A DNA stretch of 64,000 nucleotides. Origin: Atherix ibis (lineage: Eukaryota; Arthropoda; Insecta; Diptera; Athericidae). The position numbers and the translations under genes are program-made. The DNA lies in assembly GCA_958298945.1 (NCBI GenBank), contig OY282605.1:2813811-2877810 (forward strand), in the 5' to 3' direction. Positions within the stretch are counted from its first letter, which is position 1. Each line of letters begins with the position of its first letter. Below are positions 11,891 to 24,433 of this stretch, piece by piece. The notes below the pieces were generated by a model that saw only the letters and a list, made by a program, of their open reading frames with translations, searched no databases and was not told the origin of the DNA.

Positions 11891-13169
11891 TAACAATTAA
11901 CAGCATGCAAAACGTTGCCATTTATTTCCATATACCGTGTCTGATTTATTAGAGCTTTTTTAAGCTTTTGGTTAATAGTATTTTCTCAATTGATTTTATA
12001 AATAATAATAGCATAAAATGCATAAAAAAAACTCCCCAATTATGACATGAAAAGTGAAAATTTGTCAAGAAAATGCCATCAATTATGTTGCTTTTTATGA
12101 TCGTGTGCCATTTTAGAAGAATTATGCACTCTTTTATTGGGGCTTTTATACTCCATCGTTTTTGGTGGAGCCAATTATTTCATGGCAAAATGAAAGAAGA
12201 GTTGTTGTTTTTTTTTGTTTTGTTTTTGGAAATATCCAAAAAAGGTTTTCTGGTTACTTTTTTTTGTTGAATTGTTGAACATCATCTTGTTGAGGGGGGA
12301 AATGGGTTGAAGGGGGTTTAAAGACAAAAACCGAAAAGAGTAAAATACAGACACAATTGTTTACTGTTAAGAGTTAAAAAAAAAGACGATAAAAAAATAT
12401 TGTGTATGTTGGAAGAAAGAGAATATTATGAATTCCTTTTTTGGGGTTAATTTTTGTTGAAATCGAATTTGCGGGGGGGGGGCGGTCTGATTGTGAACTT
12501 TCATTTGCCAGACCATATATCAATTGTAAATCATTCTGCCTTATGGCATTAAGCGTAACAATAATAAAAATTACAAAGAATAATAAAAAAGATTTTACGA
12601 AAATGGCTTGGATTTATCTGCATTTAATATGAATATAGGAGGCGGTGGTGGTGGGTGACCTTGTGCCAATTTTATTTTTTATTTTTTATATGACATTGTC
12701 TGCAGAGTGGATTTGTCATCTGCTGAATTTGAGGTTATTTTTCTTAATTTCTTTTGGATAGCTCTGACCCCCCTTGTAGTTCCATCATTGACAATGCAGT
12801 CAATTTATTTAAAAAAAAATTTTTAGCCTAATGAGTCAGAAGGTCTGTTTTAGTTTTTTTGGGACGCTTTTACTTCTCAAATTTGTTTATTTTGGCAATT
12901 TTAAATAGAAACTAAAATGAAATCACAATTGTTGTAGTAGAGGGGTGGGGGGGGGGGTTGAGGGAGTTTTGGTGGTATTGAGTAAAAAAGTATTAAAATT
13001 CAATTTTTTATAATATTGACAGAAGAAGAAAAACAATTTCGAGTCTTTATTGGTCGTCCAATTGAACTCTGACATCATGTATGTATATACGTGTATGTCA
13101 CCATATGGCGATTTATGTATCATTGTTTGTGTTTTAATAAATAATAATGATTGCATCAGGCAAATTGTA
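11891..13169. other. AT-rich non-coding stretch with two poly-G tracts
   Basis: G-runs lie at about 12473-12481 and about 12946-12957. Small open frames (12073-12270, 12441-12632) have no recognisable domain. Confidence 0.5.
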
Positions 13170-14041
13170 CGAGGTCTGTTGGGTTACGTATATTCGATTT
13201 TTGATTTTTTTTGTGGATGTATGTTGGTACTCATGTCTCTAACTTATGCCGACAAGTTCGGCCATTTTGAATGTTCAGTTAATTTTTGACAGCTGCTTTG
13301 CTTGCACGTGTTTTTGCTCGTCTTCGATTTTTGCTCAATTTCGACCAAAAAACAGCATTGCATTAACATTGCTAAGGAGCTATTGGACTCTATCCGCGAC
13401 GACCCAAATTTGCTCCAAAGGGTCATAACTGGTGACGAATCATGGCTTTATGCTTGTGACGTAGAAACCAAAGCTCAATCATCCCAAAAGAAGCTGCCGC
13501 AGGAGCCAAGACCAAAAAAAGGGCGCCAAGTTCGGTCGAATGTGAAGGTTTTGCTTACAGTTTTCTTCGATTGCAGGGACGTGGTGCATCATGAGTTCTT
13601 GCCACAGGGTAGAACGTCCAATAATGAATATTACCTGCAAGTTATGAGCCAGAAACGCCCGGATTTGTGGAAGAACAAAAATTTTCTTTTGCCATTTTTG
13701 GTCAAAAACAACACACTAATAATGCCGCATCCACCGTTTTTTCCAGATCTGACCCCCTGTGACTTTTTCTTGGTCCCGAAACCAAAGAGCCCCATGAAAG
13801 GACGATGCTACGCTACGATTGCGGAGATAAGAAGGGGCTGAACATCGAAGAAGGAGCTGAACTAGATCACAAAAAATGATTTTTTGAATTGCTTCGAAGA
13901 TTGGAAAAAAACATTGGCACAAGTGTATAATATCTGGTGGGGGGATTACTTTGAAGGGGACCAAATAGATATTCATGAATAAATAAATAATTTTTGAAGA
14001 AAAAAAACACAAAATTCGCGATACTTTTTGAACAGACCTCG
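13170..14041 (+). mobile_element. Mariner element, family A copy 1, internally deleted (872 bp)
   Basis: The element is flanked by TA on both sides (13168-13169 and 14042-14043), the mariner target duplication. Its ends are inverted copies: CGAGGTCTGTT on the left and AACAGACCTCG on the right. A complete mariner is about 1.3 kb. Here the 5' half of the transposase is missing, and a left-end segment (the CAAAAAGTATCGCGAAT part of the inverted repeat) is also deleted. The same 5' coding deletion occurs in the copies at 54313, 58868 and 61916. Confidence 0.95.
13355..13980 (+). pseudogene. Mariner transposase, 3' two-thirds, defective
   Basis: The frame reads INIAKELLDS, then the catalytic motif VITGDESWLYACDVETKAQS (first D), then SNVKVLLTVFFDC and VVHHEFLPQGRT. 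It continues with LIMPHPPFFPDLTPCDFFL (third D region) and PMKGRCYATIAEI, and after a frameshift/stop ends near the GDQIDIHE-type C-terminus. The helix-turn-helix DNA-binding region is absent. The block with the second catalytic D (normally HHDNAPAH) is also deleted: the sequence jumps from NKNFLLP to FLVKNNTL. It cannot encode active enzyme. In an intact copy the product would be a cut-and-paste DDD transposase of about 345 residues. Confidence 0.9.
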
Positions 14042-16530
14042 TATGTATTGTAGTTTTTTTAATGATTTTCTTTTTTGTAAGTAAAACAATTTTAAATGCC
14101 CTTTTATGTACGTTTTAGTTTTAATAATGAATAAGAAATAAAATGTGGTTAAAGGTAAAAGTAAAAACAACGGGTAGGTGTGGTGAGGGGGGAAAGAGAA
14201 TGCATACAATGACGACTTGCACACTCTTCTCTTAAGCCAAACCGACTTAAAATAACTAGAAATAAAGTCAGCAGTCGCCAGAATAAAATGTGTGGTCAAC
14301 GAGAGCGTAACGGCCATAATCCGCCTACGCACATGGTCCACTCTTAATGTAAATTTTAATAAATTTTACTTCAAATACAACCAACCCCGTTCCCAACTCT
14401 CAAATAATTTTTATCTAATTTTCTGTCCTATTAGAAGACTAAATTTTTTCGCCTTATTTAAGTAGATTTTTATACTCGCTTTTTGTTAGATACTTGACAC
14501 TCGTAAATTTGCTCCTTTTGAGGATTACTTTGTGGTTGTTTTTTTTCCAATATTTATTAGTCTGTTGTGTTCTTCTCTATATTCAAAATAATCTCTAATA
14601 TCGATTTCAGTGAAATTGTAGTCGTGGCTTAGAAAATGCACTTCTACTGATACTCTTCTAATGGAAAATAATTGCAAAAAATACTTTAAGCTGAATTAAT
14701 ATTTTTTTTGTATTGGTATTTTTGCTATTTTACTAAAAAACGAACTAAGCAGTTGGCATTTTTCTTGTAGCTTGATGGGTGGTAGGTAGACTGTATGCAG
14801 ATAAGTACGGATAGCCGCCTACAGAGGATCAGCCTCGTCGATTTCGGTTCAGGTACACGTACCTCGATTTTAGGATTTTTCTACAGAAATCGAAGGTGTT
14901 TAGAGAGACAGCAATTATTATTACTGTCATCCAGTCAAAGCCTACCTACTTTTTGTGGCTATTACGGGCGAGCAAAAGAAATTATGTGAAAAATTATACC
15001 AGAAGACGATGATGTCATTATGGTGACGCATGGTTTACATGTACTTCTTCTACCTTTAAGATCAATAATAATTTCGAAAAAAAAATTCCGATGGGATTGT
15101 CATGTACTCACCACTCACTCACTCACTCAACCATCATCATCATCATCACGATAAGTAAACAAAGAAAACATGTCCAAATTTTTACTATCATTAAATTAAT
15201 GTCTCGAAAATTCACATTGTTTTTATATCATCTACATAAATACTAGTGACTACTCAGTCAGTCTTATTACAAACAATTCGTTAAAACATAATTCTTGTAC
15301 GTAATGTGACTCAGTTCCCACAAAAAAAAAAAAAAAACCAAAAATGGTTCACACAAAAAGTTTTTTTAACTTTGAATAAATTACTTTCTCTTCTTATGTG
15401 AGATCTATTGTACGAAAACAAAAAAACACAACTAACAAATTTAAATAAACGCAATATTATTAATAATAAATAAAATCAAAATAATTAATATTATTATTTA
15501 TGAAAAATCAAAACAGCAGACTCGATTTCTGCTATGATTAAAAAAGATCTTTAGTCAAAATGCTAACAGCTCAACAGATGACAGTGCGTAGGCTATTTCA
15601 GGTGGTGGCTGGTTATGCAAAAAAACTTTTCTTCTAAAAACAAAATCTGATATTGCGAAAAGATAATATATTTAGCTTGGGAGCAAGCAACCCCCCCTTA
15701 CCCCTCCTGTTATTCAAATCAAGTGTTATTCGAATTTAATGAAAGCCTCAATACGTGTATCAGTAAAAATATGTCATTCAAATCGTGAACAAATACAGGC
15801 CTACCAACTATGTAGGCTGTTTTTTTTTGTATTTATTTTCACTTCTCTCAATATTATTTGCATTATTTTCCATTAAAATAACTGAAATAATTTGAAGAAA
15901 CTGGCAATAATAATTGCGTCTACGTGAATGGGTGTTTTGATTATAATGTAAATTTATAAAGCTGTTGCAACTGCTGCCAACTGAAGGAACATTGGGAATA
16001 AGAAAAAAATCACTGAAAAGAAATTACACAATAAGTTTGCGATCATTTTCCAAATGGAGTTTTGTTAACTTCGATTCTGCAATCTTATTTTTAAAAAGAA
16101 GTATTAGTGAAAAAATATTTTTTAAAAAAAGAAAGCTTAATTTTAAAAAAATGGCGTTTTTTTAAAAAAATCATTAAAAATTGCTCTTGACTGCATAGAT
16201 CCGGAGATAATTTTTTTATTTAATATCATAAAGGCAAAGGGCGGTTTAAATTTAAAAATACGAAACTAGTCAAAGTCAGTATTAGTTCTGTATTTTAGAA
16301 TTTAAACGAATTCATCCCTTATCGAGTGCTAATAACTCCTGTTTCCCCTAGAAACTATAAAAAAAAATTTCATTCTGTTACGATTTTTTTTGGATTTTCT
16401 TCACAACTATCTATTATATTTTTATAGAAACTATAAGTAACCGAAATGTTCCTCATTAAATTTTAAATAAAAAATGTTCTGTAAATTTTTTTCCGTAAAC
16501 TTAACCGTTTCTTTTTTTGTTATTGCTATA
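14042..16530. other. Non-coding stretch with small less AT-rich patches
   Basis: Patches at 14190-14340 and 14780-14960 are less AT-rich. The second holds GGTTCAGGTACACGTACC, a partly palindromic site. Short direct runs (ACTC)n and (ATC)n occur at 15112-15150. A poly-A tract lies near 15320-15336. No exon is supported. Confidence 0.45.
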
Positions 16531-17140
16531 ACGGGTGATTTTTTAAGTGGTTGGTTTTCAAATTTCCAAAATAAAAAATTGCAAAAGTGTATGAAATTTT
16601 TATTTGAAGTGATAAATCAATGCTTGCCACATACTTTTTGAAGATTATTTCGAACTGTCCAATTTTGAATACGAAAAACCCATGCGAGTGGACCAATTTT
16701 GAACCACGTTTTCGAGCATCTGGACTGATATCTCGGTAATAACACGTGTTGTGTTGCCTTCCACGGCTGCAAGTGGCACTGGTTTATCGGCATAGACAAC
16801 TGATTTCATACAGCCCTATAAAAAATAGTCTAGATGCGTATTTGATGTCCAATAGCGTCAAATTGCTGCGAAATTTTGTCATTGTGCCTTGAATTGCTTG
16901 CTTATCAGTTCGATTAGGACGACCATAAAATGTTCGAAGGACGCAAAACACATTTTTCACAGAGCACGAATTTTAATCAAAAAAATTCAATAATTCATAA
17001 TCGTTGTTCGAATGTAAGCCTTTCCATGATGAAATGACAATGACTAACTGAGTACTTTTAACTCTGACAGACGTCACGTGTCACACGTGATCCTTCAAAA
17101 ATAAAAACATGGAAAACAAAAATTCAAAAAAATCACCCGA
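16531..17140 (-). mobile_element. Tc1/mariner-superfamily element, deleted (610 bp)
   Basis: Inverted ends ACGGGTGATTTTTT (left) and AAAAAATCACCCGA (right) lie directly inside TA dinucleotides. The - strand keeps pieces of both ends of a transposase. The C-terminal side at 16617-16805 reads VYADKPVPLAAVEGNTTR, then ITEISVQMLENVVQNWSTR, interrupted by frameshifts. The N-terminal side at about 16860-16940 reads GRPNRTDKQAIQGTMTKF, the linker of the DNA-binding region. The catalytic centre between them is gone. This matches the common insect family whose transposase contains a GYxKSxVYADKP motif. Confidence 0.85.
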
Positions 17141-19199
17141 TATAATAATTTTTATCCCTTAAACCCTTTGCAGCACGGTTTGAAATTTTGCAAAGTTCTG
17201 AAAAGAAAATGAAAAACCAAAAAGTATCCGATTGGAATCTACTCATAATAAGTCAATACTTTTAATTGTTAGACAAAATTTTTGTCTTAAATAAAAAATG
17301 CTCGATCGTCCCTTTTATTAATGGTGGATTTTTTAATAGGCGCAATTGCATTTGAAACTCTTATACTAATTGGTATAAATCTAATAAGGTAAATCACAGA
17401 AGATACGCCGATTGGATTCTGGAGAAACAGAGCTTTCGATGGTGATTTTTGGAAGAAATTTTCTTCAGCGATAAGGCTCTACAGATGGAGTAGAAAACTT
17501 GGTGCGAATTGACGGAATTTAAAAAATATTTAAGGAATAGAAACGATCATAAAATTTTTTTTATAACGAGTAAAAAATAAAATCTTGACATAATTAAATG
17601 ACGTCACACATGTTCGGTCATTTCCTCTCAACAAGGAGAAGAGAAACTTTTAAGAGCGATTGTTTCACATTTCAAATCATAATAATTATTTCTTGTCAAT
17701 TGTCATATTTATCATTTTATTTTGTTGTCTTTTAATGTTATTTATTTATATTTAAAAGAAATAGTTTTTAAACCAGTTTTTAGACTTTATAAATAATACG
17801 TAATTAAAAAAAGAAGAAGAAGAAGAAAAACATAAAAAAACTAAAAATTGGGTTTTTATTTTCGATAAAATTCTGGTCTTTAAATTATTTTATTTTTATA
17901 CGTTACATTATGATGTGGTCTGTTTGTTGTATTTTTAGATATAAAATAAAATACCTGTCATTATTGTTTTCTTTCAACTTAAATTCTTAGAGTCGAACGA
18001 AATTCTCTTTGGGCAAAAGAAAAAATTACCATTTTCAGAATGCTTGCAGAAATTTATCGCGTCTTAAAAGCATTTGAGTTGAGAAAGTCTGAACAGGATG
18101 GATGGATGGAATGGAAAAGAAATACCAGTTAGCGGTGAAGAGTTACGAGGGTGACTGAGATAGAAAATAAACTGTTTACAGCTTTTCCGCAATGGAATTC
18201 CAATTCTCCATTCATCCATTCCTGTCTCTGAACTGATCATTAAGTCGTCGTTCCACATTCGATCTTAGAAATTTTTACTTTTTTTTTTACTGCGCAAACA
18301 GTTGACGATGGTCCCACGCATACATGGATGTGAATTTCGCCAACACAACCGTATGTACACACACACACCGATAGATAGCTACACTCAATTCCGTTTAGAG
18401 GTGAGCGAAATATGTGCAATACCAAATAAAGTGATCGCCTATGCTTACCTACCTGCCTACCTTCCTACCTGTTCTGTTCACCTATTTGCCAACTGCTACT
18501 TATTCCGACAGAGTTATTTGCGCTGGCTCTAATAATCTGCAGGGATTGGAATCTGTCAATGTTTTTTGGGTTTTGCCAGGTCTTCCGTTAGACTTTTTTG
18601 TTATTGCTCACCGCTGCCCTCTGAATCTCAATGACTTTCGGGATCTAAAAGATTAAATAAATTAAGAGCGTTTTGTAAAATAAGAGAATTTTTCGAATTA
18701 AGAAATGCATAAGCGAATCTGGAATTATCCGCCCGAAACTGCCGTCTATCTCGCTCGTGTTTAACTAATTTAAATATTGTCCGTCTTTCACGTTTGCGCT
18801 GGCGAATCTGGGAATAATAATCAGAAATATGCCATCGTGTTGCGTCGTGAAAACTTCGTGTCTGTCGTCTGGGCGGCAGGTTTTCGGTTTCGCAAGGAAC
18901 TAACTAGATGATGACAAGGACAACTTTTGTTTCTTTTCTCCTTCCCCCTTCCTTCCCTAATAACGATTTGTGATTTTATAGGAAATTCTTTAGAAAATGC
19001 CAATTTTTATCTCATATTTTTCTTAATAATTTTTTGAGCTTTTTATTGCGTTAAGTTTAATTTTGATGTTGTTTTTTTTGGAATTGAAAACATTTTTTGC
19101 ATAAAATGGAAATTTGAAATGTTTCTGCAACTAGCAGCGATGTCGATTTTTTATTATTGCAATTTCGAACCTTTTGTAAAAACGTTTCTTTCTTTTTTT
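17141..19199. other. Non-coding stretch
   Basis: It contains a GAA/AAG run at 17810-17828, a (GGAT)n run near 18097-18115 and CTAC/CTGC-rich text at 18445-18475. The region 18050-18960 is less AT-rich with several short frames on both strands. None has recognisable domains or convincing splice bounds. Confidence 0.4.
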
Positions 19200-20442
19200 A
19201 AGGTAATTTAATTTTTAACTTAAATCCGCTGTTTTGTAGTCAAAAAGAAACACATGTTTTTTTTTATAGAAAGCAAAAACAAATTTATTCAAAGTACTTG
19301 CCCTCGCTAGCTATACATTTTTCCCCATCTCTCGGGCAATTTGTGGATACCACGCCAAAAAAAATCCTTCTCTTTCGAGGCAAACCATTCATCAAGCCAT
19401 TTTCGGATGTCTTCGTAAGAATCGAAGTGCTGCTCAGCGAGCGCGTGGCCCATCAACGAAAACAGGTGGTAGTCGGAATGGGCCAGGTCTGTTGAATAAG
19501 CGGGGTGGGGTAGCACCTCCCAGTTGAGTGTCTCCAAGTAGTTTCGGACCATTTTTGACGCGTGCGATGGTGCGTTGTCGTGAAGGAAAGTCAGCTTGTT
19601 ATGTCTTTATTAATAATCCGTCCTTTTTTGGGCATTGACAGCGGTGTGCATTGACAGTTTCACCAGGTTTCAACATCTCATAGTAGACGATACCCTGCTG
19701 ATCCCACCAAACGCACAGCATTGTCTTCCGTCCGAAGCGATTTGGTCTTGGGGATGATGTTGATGGTTGGCCGGGATCAACCCACGATTTCTTGCGTTTA
19801 GGATTCTGCAAATATATCCACTTTTCATCGCCTGTCACAACCCGATGAAGGAACGACTTTCCTTTTTGCTGGCGAGCAAGATTTCGCATGTGTTTTGGCG
19901 TTGCTCTATCTGCCTATCGTTCAATTCATGCAGCAACCATTTTCCGATATTTTCAATCTTCCCCATGGAACGCAGACGCATGGAATTGGCTGATTGAGTA
20001 ACACCCAATTGCTCCGTGAGCATTTTTTGCGATTGGATATCGTGATGGTCCTCAACCTTCCTAGGCCGATTTTCACGCTTCTTGTCCCACAAGTCCAAAT
20101 TGGCGTCTTTGAACCGACGAAACCAATCTCGGCACGTTGTTTCCGATAAAGCACTGTCACCATAGGTCCCATAAGCATTCAATGCAATTTGGCAGCCCAT
20201 TTTTTCAAATTGAAGCAGAAAAGTAGAGCTTCCCGCAGATGCTCTTTTCTGGCACAAAACTAGACATGATTACCAAAGGAAACATGTATGCTGTTGTACG
20301 AAATTGCTGACAATGTGCACTGATTAATGTTGACAGATGTCAAACTCATAAAAAAAAGTATGACCAAAAGTGCCCATGGTAGCTTAATACGCTCACTCAC
20401 GCCATCTATGACCAAACAGCGGATTTAAGCGTATACCCCTGG
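19200..20442 (-). mobile_element. Mauritiana-type mariner copy 1, nearly full length
   Basis: The right end TATACCCCTGG abuts TA (20443-20444). The subterminal inverted words AAATCCGCTG (about 19222) and CAGCGGATTT (about 20417) match. The left-most about 15 bp are degraded compared with the copy at 31021. The length of about 1.24 kb is close to the 1.28 kb of an intact element. The ITR form CCAGG...TAAGC..AATCCGC is shared by all three copies in this window. Confidence 0.9.
19307..20262 (-). pseudogene. Mauritiana-type mariner transposase, frameshifted
   Basis: In coding order on the - strand, the N-terminal region (20257-19990) shows ETTCRDWFRRFKDANLDLWD and RPRKVEDH of the helix-turn-helix. 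Next comes WLLHELNDRQIEQRQNTCEI, the linker WxPHEL-type motif. The catalytic part follows: VVTGDEKWIY (first D), RKKSWVDPGQPSTSS, MLCVWWDQQGIVYYE and LKPGETVNA. A LHDNAPSHA-type second-D motif is readable near 19560-19590, then NWEVLPHPAYSTDLAHSDYH (third D) and HKLPERW. At least three frameshifts or small deletions break the frame, including one removing residues after GETVNAHR. All three catalytic aspartates are still visible, so decay is recent, but no continuous protein exists. Confidence 0.9.
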
Positions 20443-21480
20443 TAAATCAGAACAAATAAAAATCCACCAACTTTAAACAAGAAATGTTTTTTTTCCAAAA
20501 GGAATTTTTTTCTTTTTGTTGGAATTTTTCTACAAATCAAAACACGTTCACAATTTTTCTAAAAATATAAATTTAATCAGATCCGTTGTACTTATTTAAC
20601 TAATAAATGAAAAAGAAAAAAAAACATGAATTTCGAAATAAAATTACTGCCTACGTAAATGTGGGGTCGGTCAGTCTGCCTACTCAAGCCAAACTTTACT
20701 AGGAACAGCCTACGAGCACTTGCAGAAAATGTCTCATAATCTAAGCATTTCCAGTTCTAGATCTAGAGTGATATGAGAGAGAGACCGACTTTGACATGTT
20801 GCCACAGGACTTGATTTGTGTAAAAAATCTGAAAATTTCTTTTTAATTTCTTAAATATTTATTATACAACAAAAAAAACCACTCTAAGCATTTTATTTTT
20901 CCGTTCGAAGAAATTCTATTACATAAAAATTATTAGTAGTTGGTGATTGTTTAAAATTCGAAAAAGAAAAAATTCTATTAACGACAAATTTCGAAGAACT
21001 CATAATTTCTCACCGACACAGTGGCTTGTGCTTATATAAAATTGATTGGCGGTCATTTGCGAATCACGTCTTCTATAAATGGTGTCACGAATTAGATAAA
21101 AACGACCATTTAACTTATTAGAAAATTATTTTTTTCTTTCTTCATAACAGCACAGGTAGAAATATGGCTACCAGTGGTGAATCGTTCACACCAAAAACTC
21201 TATTCGCATCACCAGTCAGCCATTATCGAATAAGTTAAAATGAGGGTGGGAAAGAGAGCCAATCACCGGAGAGGCATGGCATTTTTAATATTTTCAGTTT
21301 ATAATGACAATTCCATATTGTGTCCGTACATATAGTCTGTGCGGGCCATTTAGGGTCAATAAACAATTCGATATTATTACGGGGGAGGAAAAATTGGAAA
21401 TTCTTCTTAAAGAATTAAGAGTTTTTATGCTGTATTAAAGTTAAGATAAGAAACGTTGTCATCCGATTTGTAGCCGAAAG
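20443..21480. other. AT-rich non-coding stretch
   Basis: Nothing supported. A less AT-rich patch at 20650-20830 contains GAGAGAGAGACC (about 20775) and may be regulatory. Confidence 0.45.
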
Positions 21481-21489
21481 CAATAAAAA

Positions 21490-22060
21490 TTTTAACAACT
21501 CGAATTAGAGATGTTTTGGCTATCAAAAAAGTCCGAGCGGCTAGGTATGATGTCATCAGTCGTTGTTGTACCTGAATTTTGAGGCTGGGCTATGCGATAT
21601 GGCACGTCACCACCACATCTGGTCATAGGAATTCTCAATGATCTGGTCGCTATCGTTCTCTGCCCATTATTACCTGCACTACTTGTGTTGGTTGGTGGGT
21701 GGGTGTACATAATTTGCAGTGTCATCGATTGCCTAAGATCATGTCAGACATTAAATTTCAATTCGAACAGCAGCACCCGCTATGCCCTCTCGCCATCTGG
21801 TGGCTGTCCGGATTATAGCGCACCGTCCAGATCTACCTACGAAACGACGATCTCACAACGATCAAGATTGTTGGGACCCCACCCCCATCAGAGTCGAATC
21901 GCTCAGATTAGTGAGATCAGTTGCGACCGAAACCGATTTCTCCGCGCTTATGAGAACAAGTGTCATATTGTGTGTAGAGTTCGAATTACACTTGTTAGCC
22001 ATTTGCCTGTCCGTTCATTCAATACTCTGGATATGTATGTGTCTCTATCTTAGATTATAG
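21490..22060. other. GC-elevated island with long open frames on both strands
   Basis: About 570 bp have clearly higher GC than the surroundings. The + strand frame is open 21592-22053 (153 codons), a second + frame 21782-22060, and a - strand frame 21492-21725 (77 codons). The - frame has protein-like composition (LRIPMTRCGGDVPYRIAQPQ, then TTTTDDIIPSRSDFFDSQ). It begins just inside an acceptor-like site (ATCTTAG|GC near 21736) and also contains a GCAG|GTAATA donor-like site. I recognise no product in any frame. The options are an exon of an unknown - strand gene, an alternative 5' exon of the spectraplakin locus, or a conserved enhancer. Confidence 0.3.
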
Positions 22061-22214
22061 AAGAACTGGATAGGCCTCTACACAAAAATTGTTGTCGAAT
22101 TTTGTTGGCAATACAGTCGTAACAACGCACACACATGCAAAATAACAGAAACGGCGTAACCATTGGGAGCCAATTTTAAACTTCAGTATGCGATTGAAGC
22201 GGTTCGTTTAAAAC

Positions 22215-22465
22215 CACTAGAAATTGTCAGTAGAAATTTTTAGTAGAAATATTTAGCAGAAATTTTCAGTTGAAATTTTCAGTAGGAATTTTTGTAGACA
22301 TTTTTAGTAGAAATTTTCGGTAGAAATTTTCAGTAGAAATTTTCAGTAGAAATTTGCAGTAGAAATTTTCAGTGAAGTTTTCAGTAGGAATTTTCAGTAA
22401 GAATTTTCAGTAGAAATTTTCAGTAGACATTTTTAGTAGAAATTTCATTAGAAATTTTTCTTAAA
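22215..22465. repeat. Minisatellite, 14-15 bp unit TAGAAATTTTCAG, about 17 copies
   Basis: The unit (T)TTTCAGTAGAAA is repeated with small variations (AGACATTT, AGGAATTT, TGCAG). It starts abruptly after ACCACTAGAAATTGTCAG and fades at ATTAGAAATTTTTCTTAAAC. Confidence 0.9.
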
Positions 22466-22962
22466 CACACTTTACGTACGCTGGCACTATATTATTTTCC
22501 AATAAACATTGAACTGTCAAAAATACATTTGTTTACATTTATTCCACCACAAACTTTTCACTTTTTGACTACTTTTTTGACTGAACAAATCATCAAAAGC
22601 CATTTGAACACATCACAAACTAAATTTTTATTAATTTGTCTTTAAAAAAAAATATGTCAACTTACCGAAATGAAAGAAATTCCCGGTTTTCTCATTCCGT
22701 TGAATGACCAGCAACCCTATATACCAACACTTCATATTCTGAAATAAAAACTTTCTATTAAATAACATCAACAATAAAACTATTTATATAAATACTCGTA
22801 CTTACTTGTTCGTAAATACTTCAAAAAAAAAACATAAAAACTACACTTTCACTTGCACTTTCCGTAAGGTGTCAAAATAACCACTTGAAAAACAACAAAA
22901 CAAGTATGCAAGCATTTCGGTATGCTACCACTTTCATGGAGAATGGCGTTTTTTAAAACTCC
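22466..22962. other. Non-coding stretch
   Basis: No supported feature. Confidence 0.4.
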
Positions 22963-23043
22963 CCGAAAGTCTACAAAACTGAGACGCTTAATATTTTATT
23001 GATATGTGTATATATCAAGCACCTCAGTTTTGTAGACTTTCGG
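22963..23043. other. Hairpin with a perfect 21-bp stem and 39-nt loop
   Basis: The left arm 22963-22983 (CCGAAAGTCTACAAAACTGA followed by G) and the right arm 23023-23043 are exact reverse complements. The loop contains TGATATGTGTATATATCA, itself partly self-complementary. The flanks may extend pairing weakly. The size suits a small-RNA precursor, a MITE core or a chance inverted duplication. Confidence 0.8.
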
Positions 23044-24433
23044 AGATTTTTACAAAATAAATAATAAATCTAAAATGAAATCGTGTTTAATGCCAGAAGA
23101 TTGGAGAAATAATAAATGTTGCCTTCCGTCCCATTTTTGTTTGGAATTATTGAGTTAAAATGAATATAAATTATCCTTTTGGAATTCAATAAATTTCTAT
23201 TTCGAAAACTAGATGTCAGTGGGTGTCATGTCTACATAAAAAAATCCACACAAAAGTATGCAAGTAGTACGATTTCTCGCCGCTTCTGTAATAGTTAAGC
23301 CAGAAAATTGCGTATGCATAACAAAAATCTGACGTACGGGTCTATCCAGGTATTCTCTAATCTAAGGTCTCTACGTTCTACTGTGTCTTAAATGTGCATC
23401 AATATTTAAATTGTGCGTAGTTAAGGAAGGACAAACTGATCCTCTCCTTCTCCAGAATTTGTATTATATGTAGATCAAAACCAAAACAAAAACAGAAAAA
23501 CCAACTGGAATTTATTAAATTCGCTCTCTTATCATATGCCCCAAAAACGCACTCTCTTGATTCGCTTTCATTCTCTATGCTGAATTCGAAATTGCAGTAA
23601 ATCCTAATGAAACTATTACCTACAATCGTGGTTATGTGCGATTTTTTTCGACCACACTGTACTTTGTAGGCAATGTAGAAAAGTTTTAAGTAATTGTACT
23701 TTGTTGTTTGTTGTGTATTTCATGTAGATTTGCATGCAGTGAGTGGCATGCAACCGAACCGAAAAAAAACACATACGAAAAAAACAAATCAAAATGCAAA
23801 AGAGAGAAACACATTCATTAATAGTTTGGATCAGATTTATGGTTGGGGGGGCCTTCTTCTTTTTTCCTCTTTACATATTTTATAGCTGAATATGTGTTGG
23901 CTGATAGTTTAATATTCAATCTCATTAATAATATATGAAAATTCTTAGTCCAAATGTGGAATGGTAATTTGTTCATACACACAGTCGCATGTGCAGATGT
24001 GTTTGTGTTAAGTCTGCGTTTATAGAGGTTTTGGCTTATTTGAATGTAGTTGCGCGCGCCTTTGTGTGTGTGTTTGTATTCCAGTGTGGTTAGAAGAACA
24101 CAAGAAGAAAAAGATGAAGAAGACGAAAAAGAAAAAGCCGCAGTACAATTTTTCTTAAATGATTTTATTACTATTCACATTGCGTATAGACGACTGTGCA
24201 CATACAAGTGTGCTCAGGTGGATGGGTGTGTGTGTGTGTGTCCAAGTGTAATGTTCGTTTCGGTATAGTGGGGGTGTGTAAGAAATGTGAAAGAGCGACA
24301 AAGCATACCGAACATGAGTGTACCGAACAGTAAGGTAAAAAAAAAGCCCGAAAGCATTTTATTACGAAAAGTTTTCTTCTTGTTGTGTGTTACGCTTTTC
24401 ATTTATCTCAGGCCGCAAGACAACACTGAGCGT
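23044..24433. other. Non-coding stretch leading into a promoter candidate
   Basis: GT-rich microsatellite text occurs at 24000-24080 and 24225-24245. A purine-rich AAGAAG run lies at about 24095-24140. Three short frames here are low-complexity translations. Confidence 0.4.

Noticed and set aside
11475..11900. Three overlapping + strand open frames, longest 141 codons
   Set aside because: All are translations of a 60-bp minisatellite whose unit has no stop codons. No frame is preferred.
19298..19495. + strand frames across the mauritiana mariners (also at 31338-31886 and 56011-56526)
   Set aside because: Antisense shadows of the transposase reading on the - strand.
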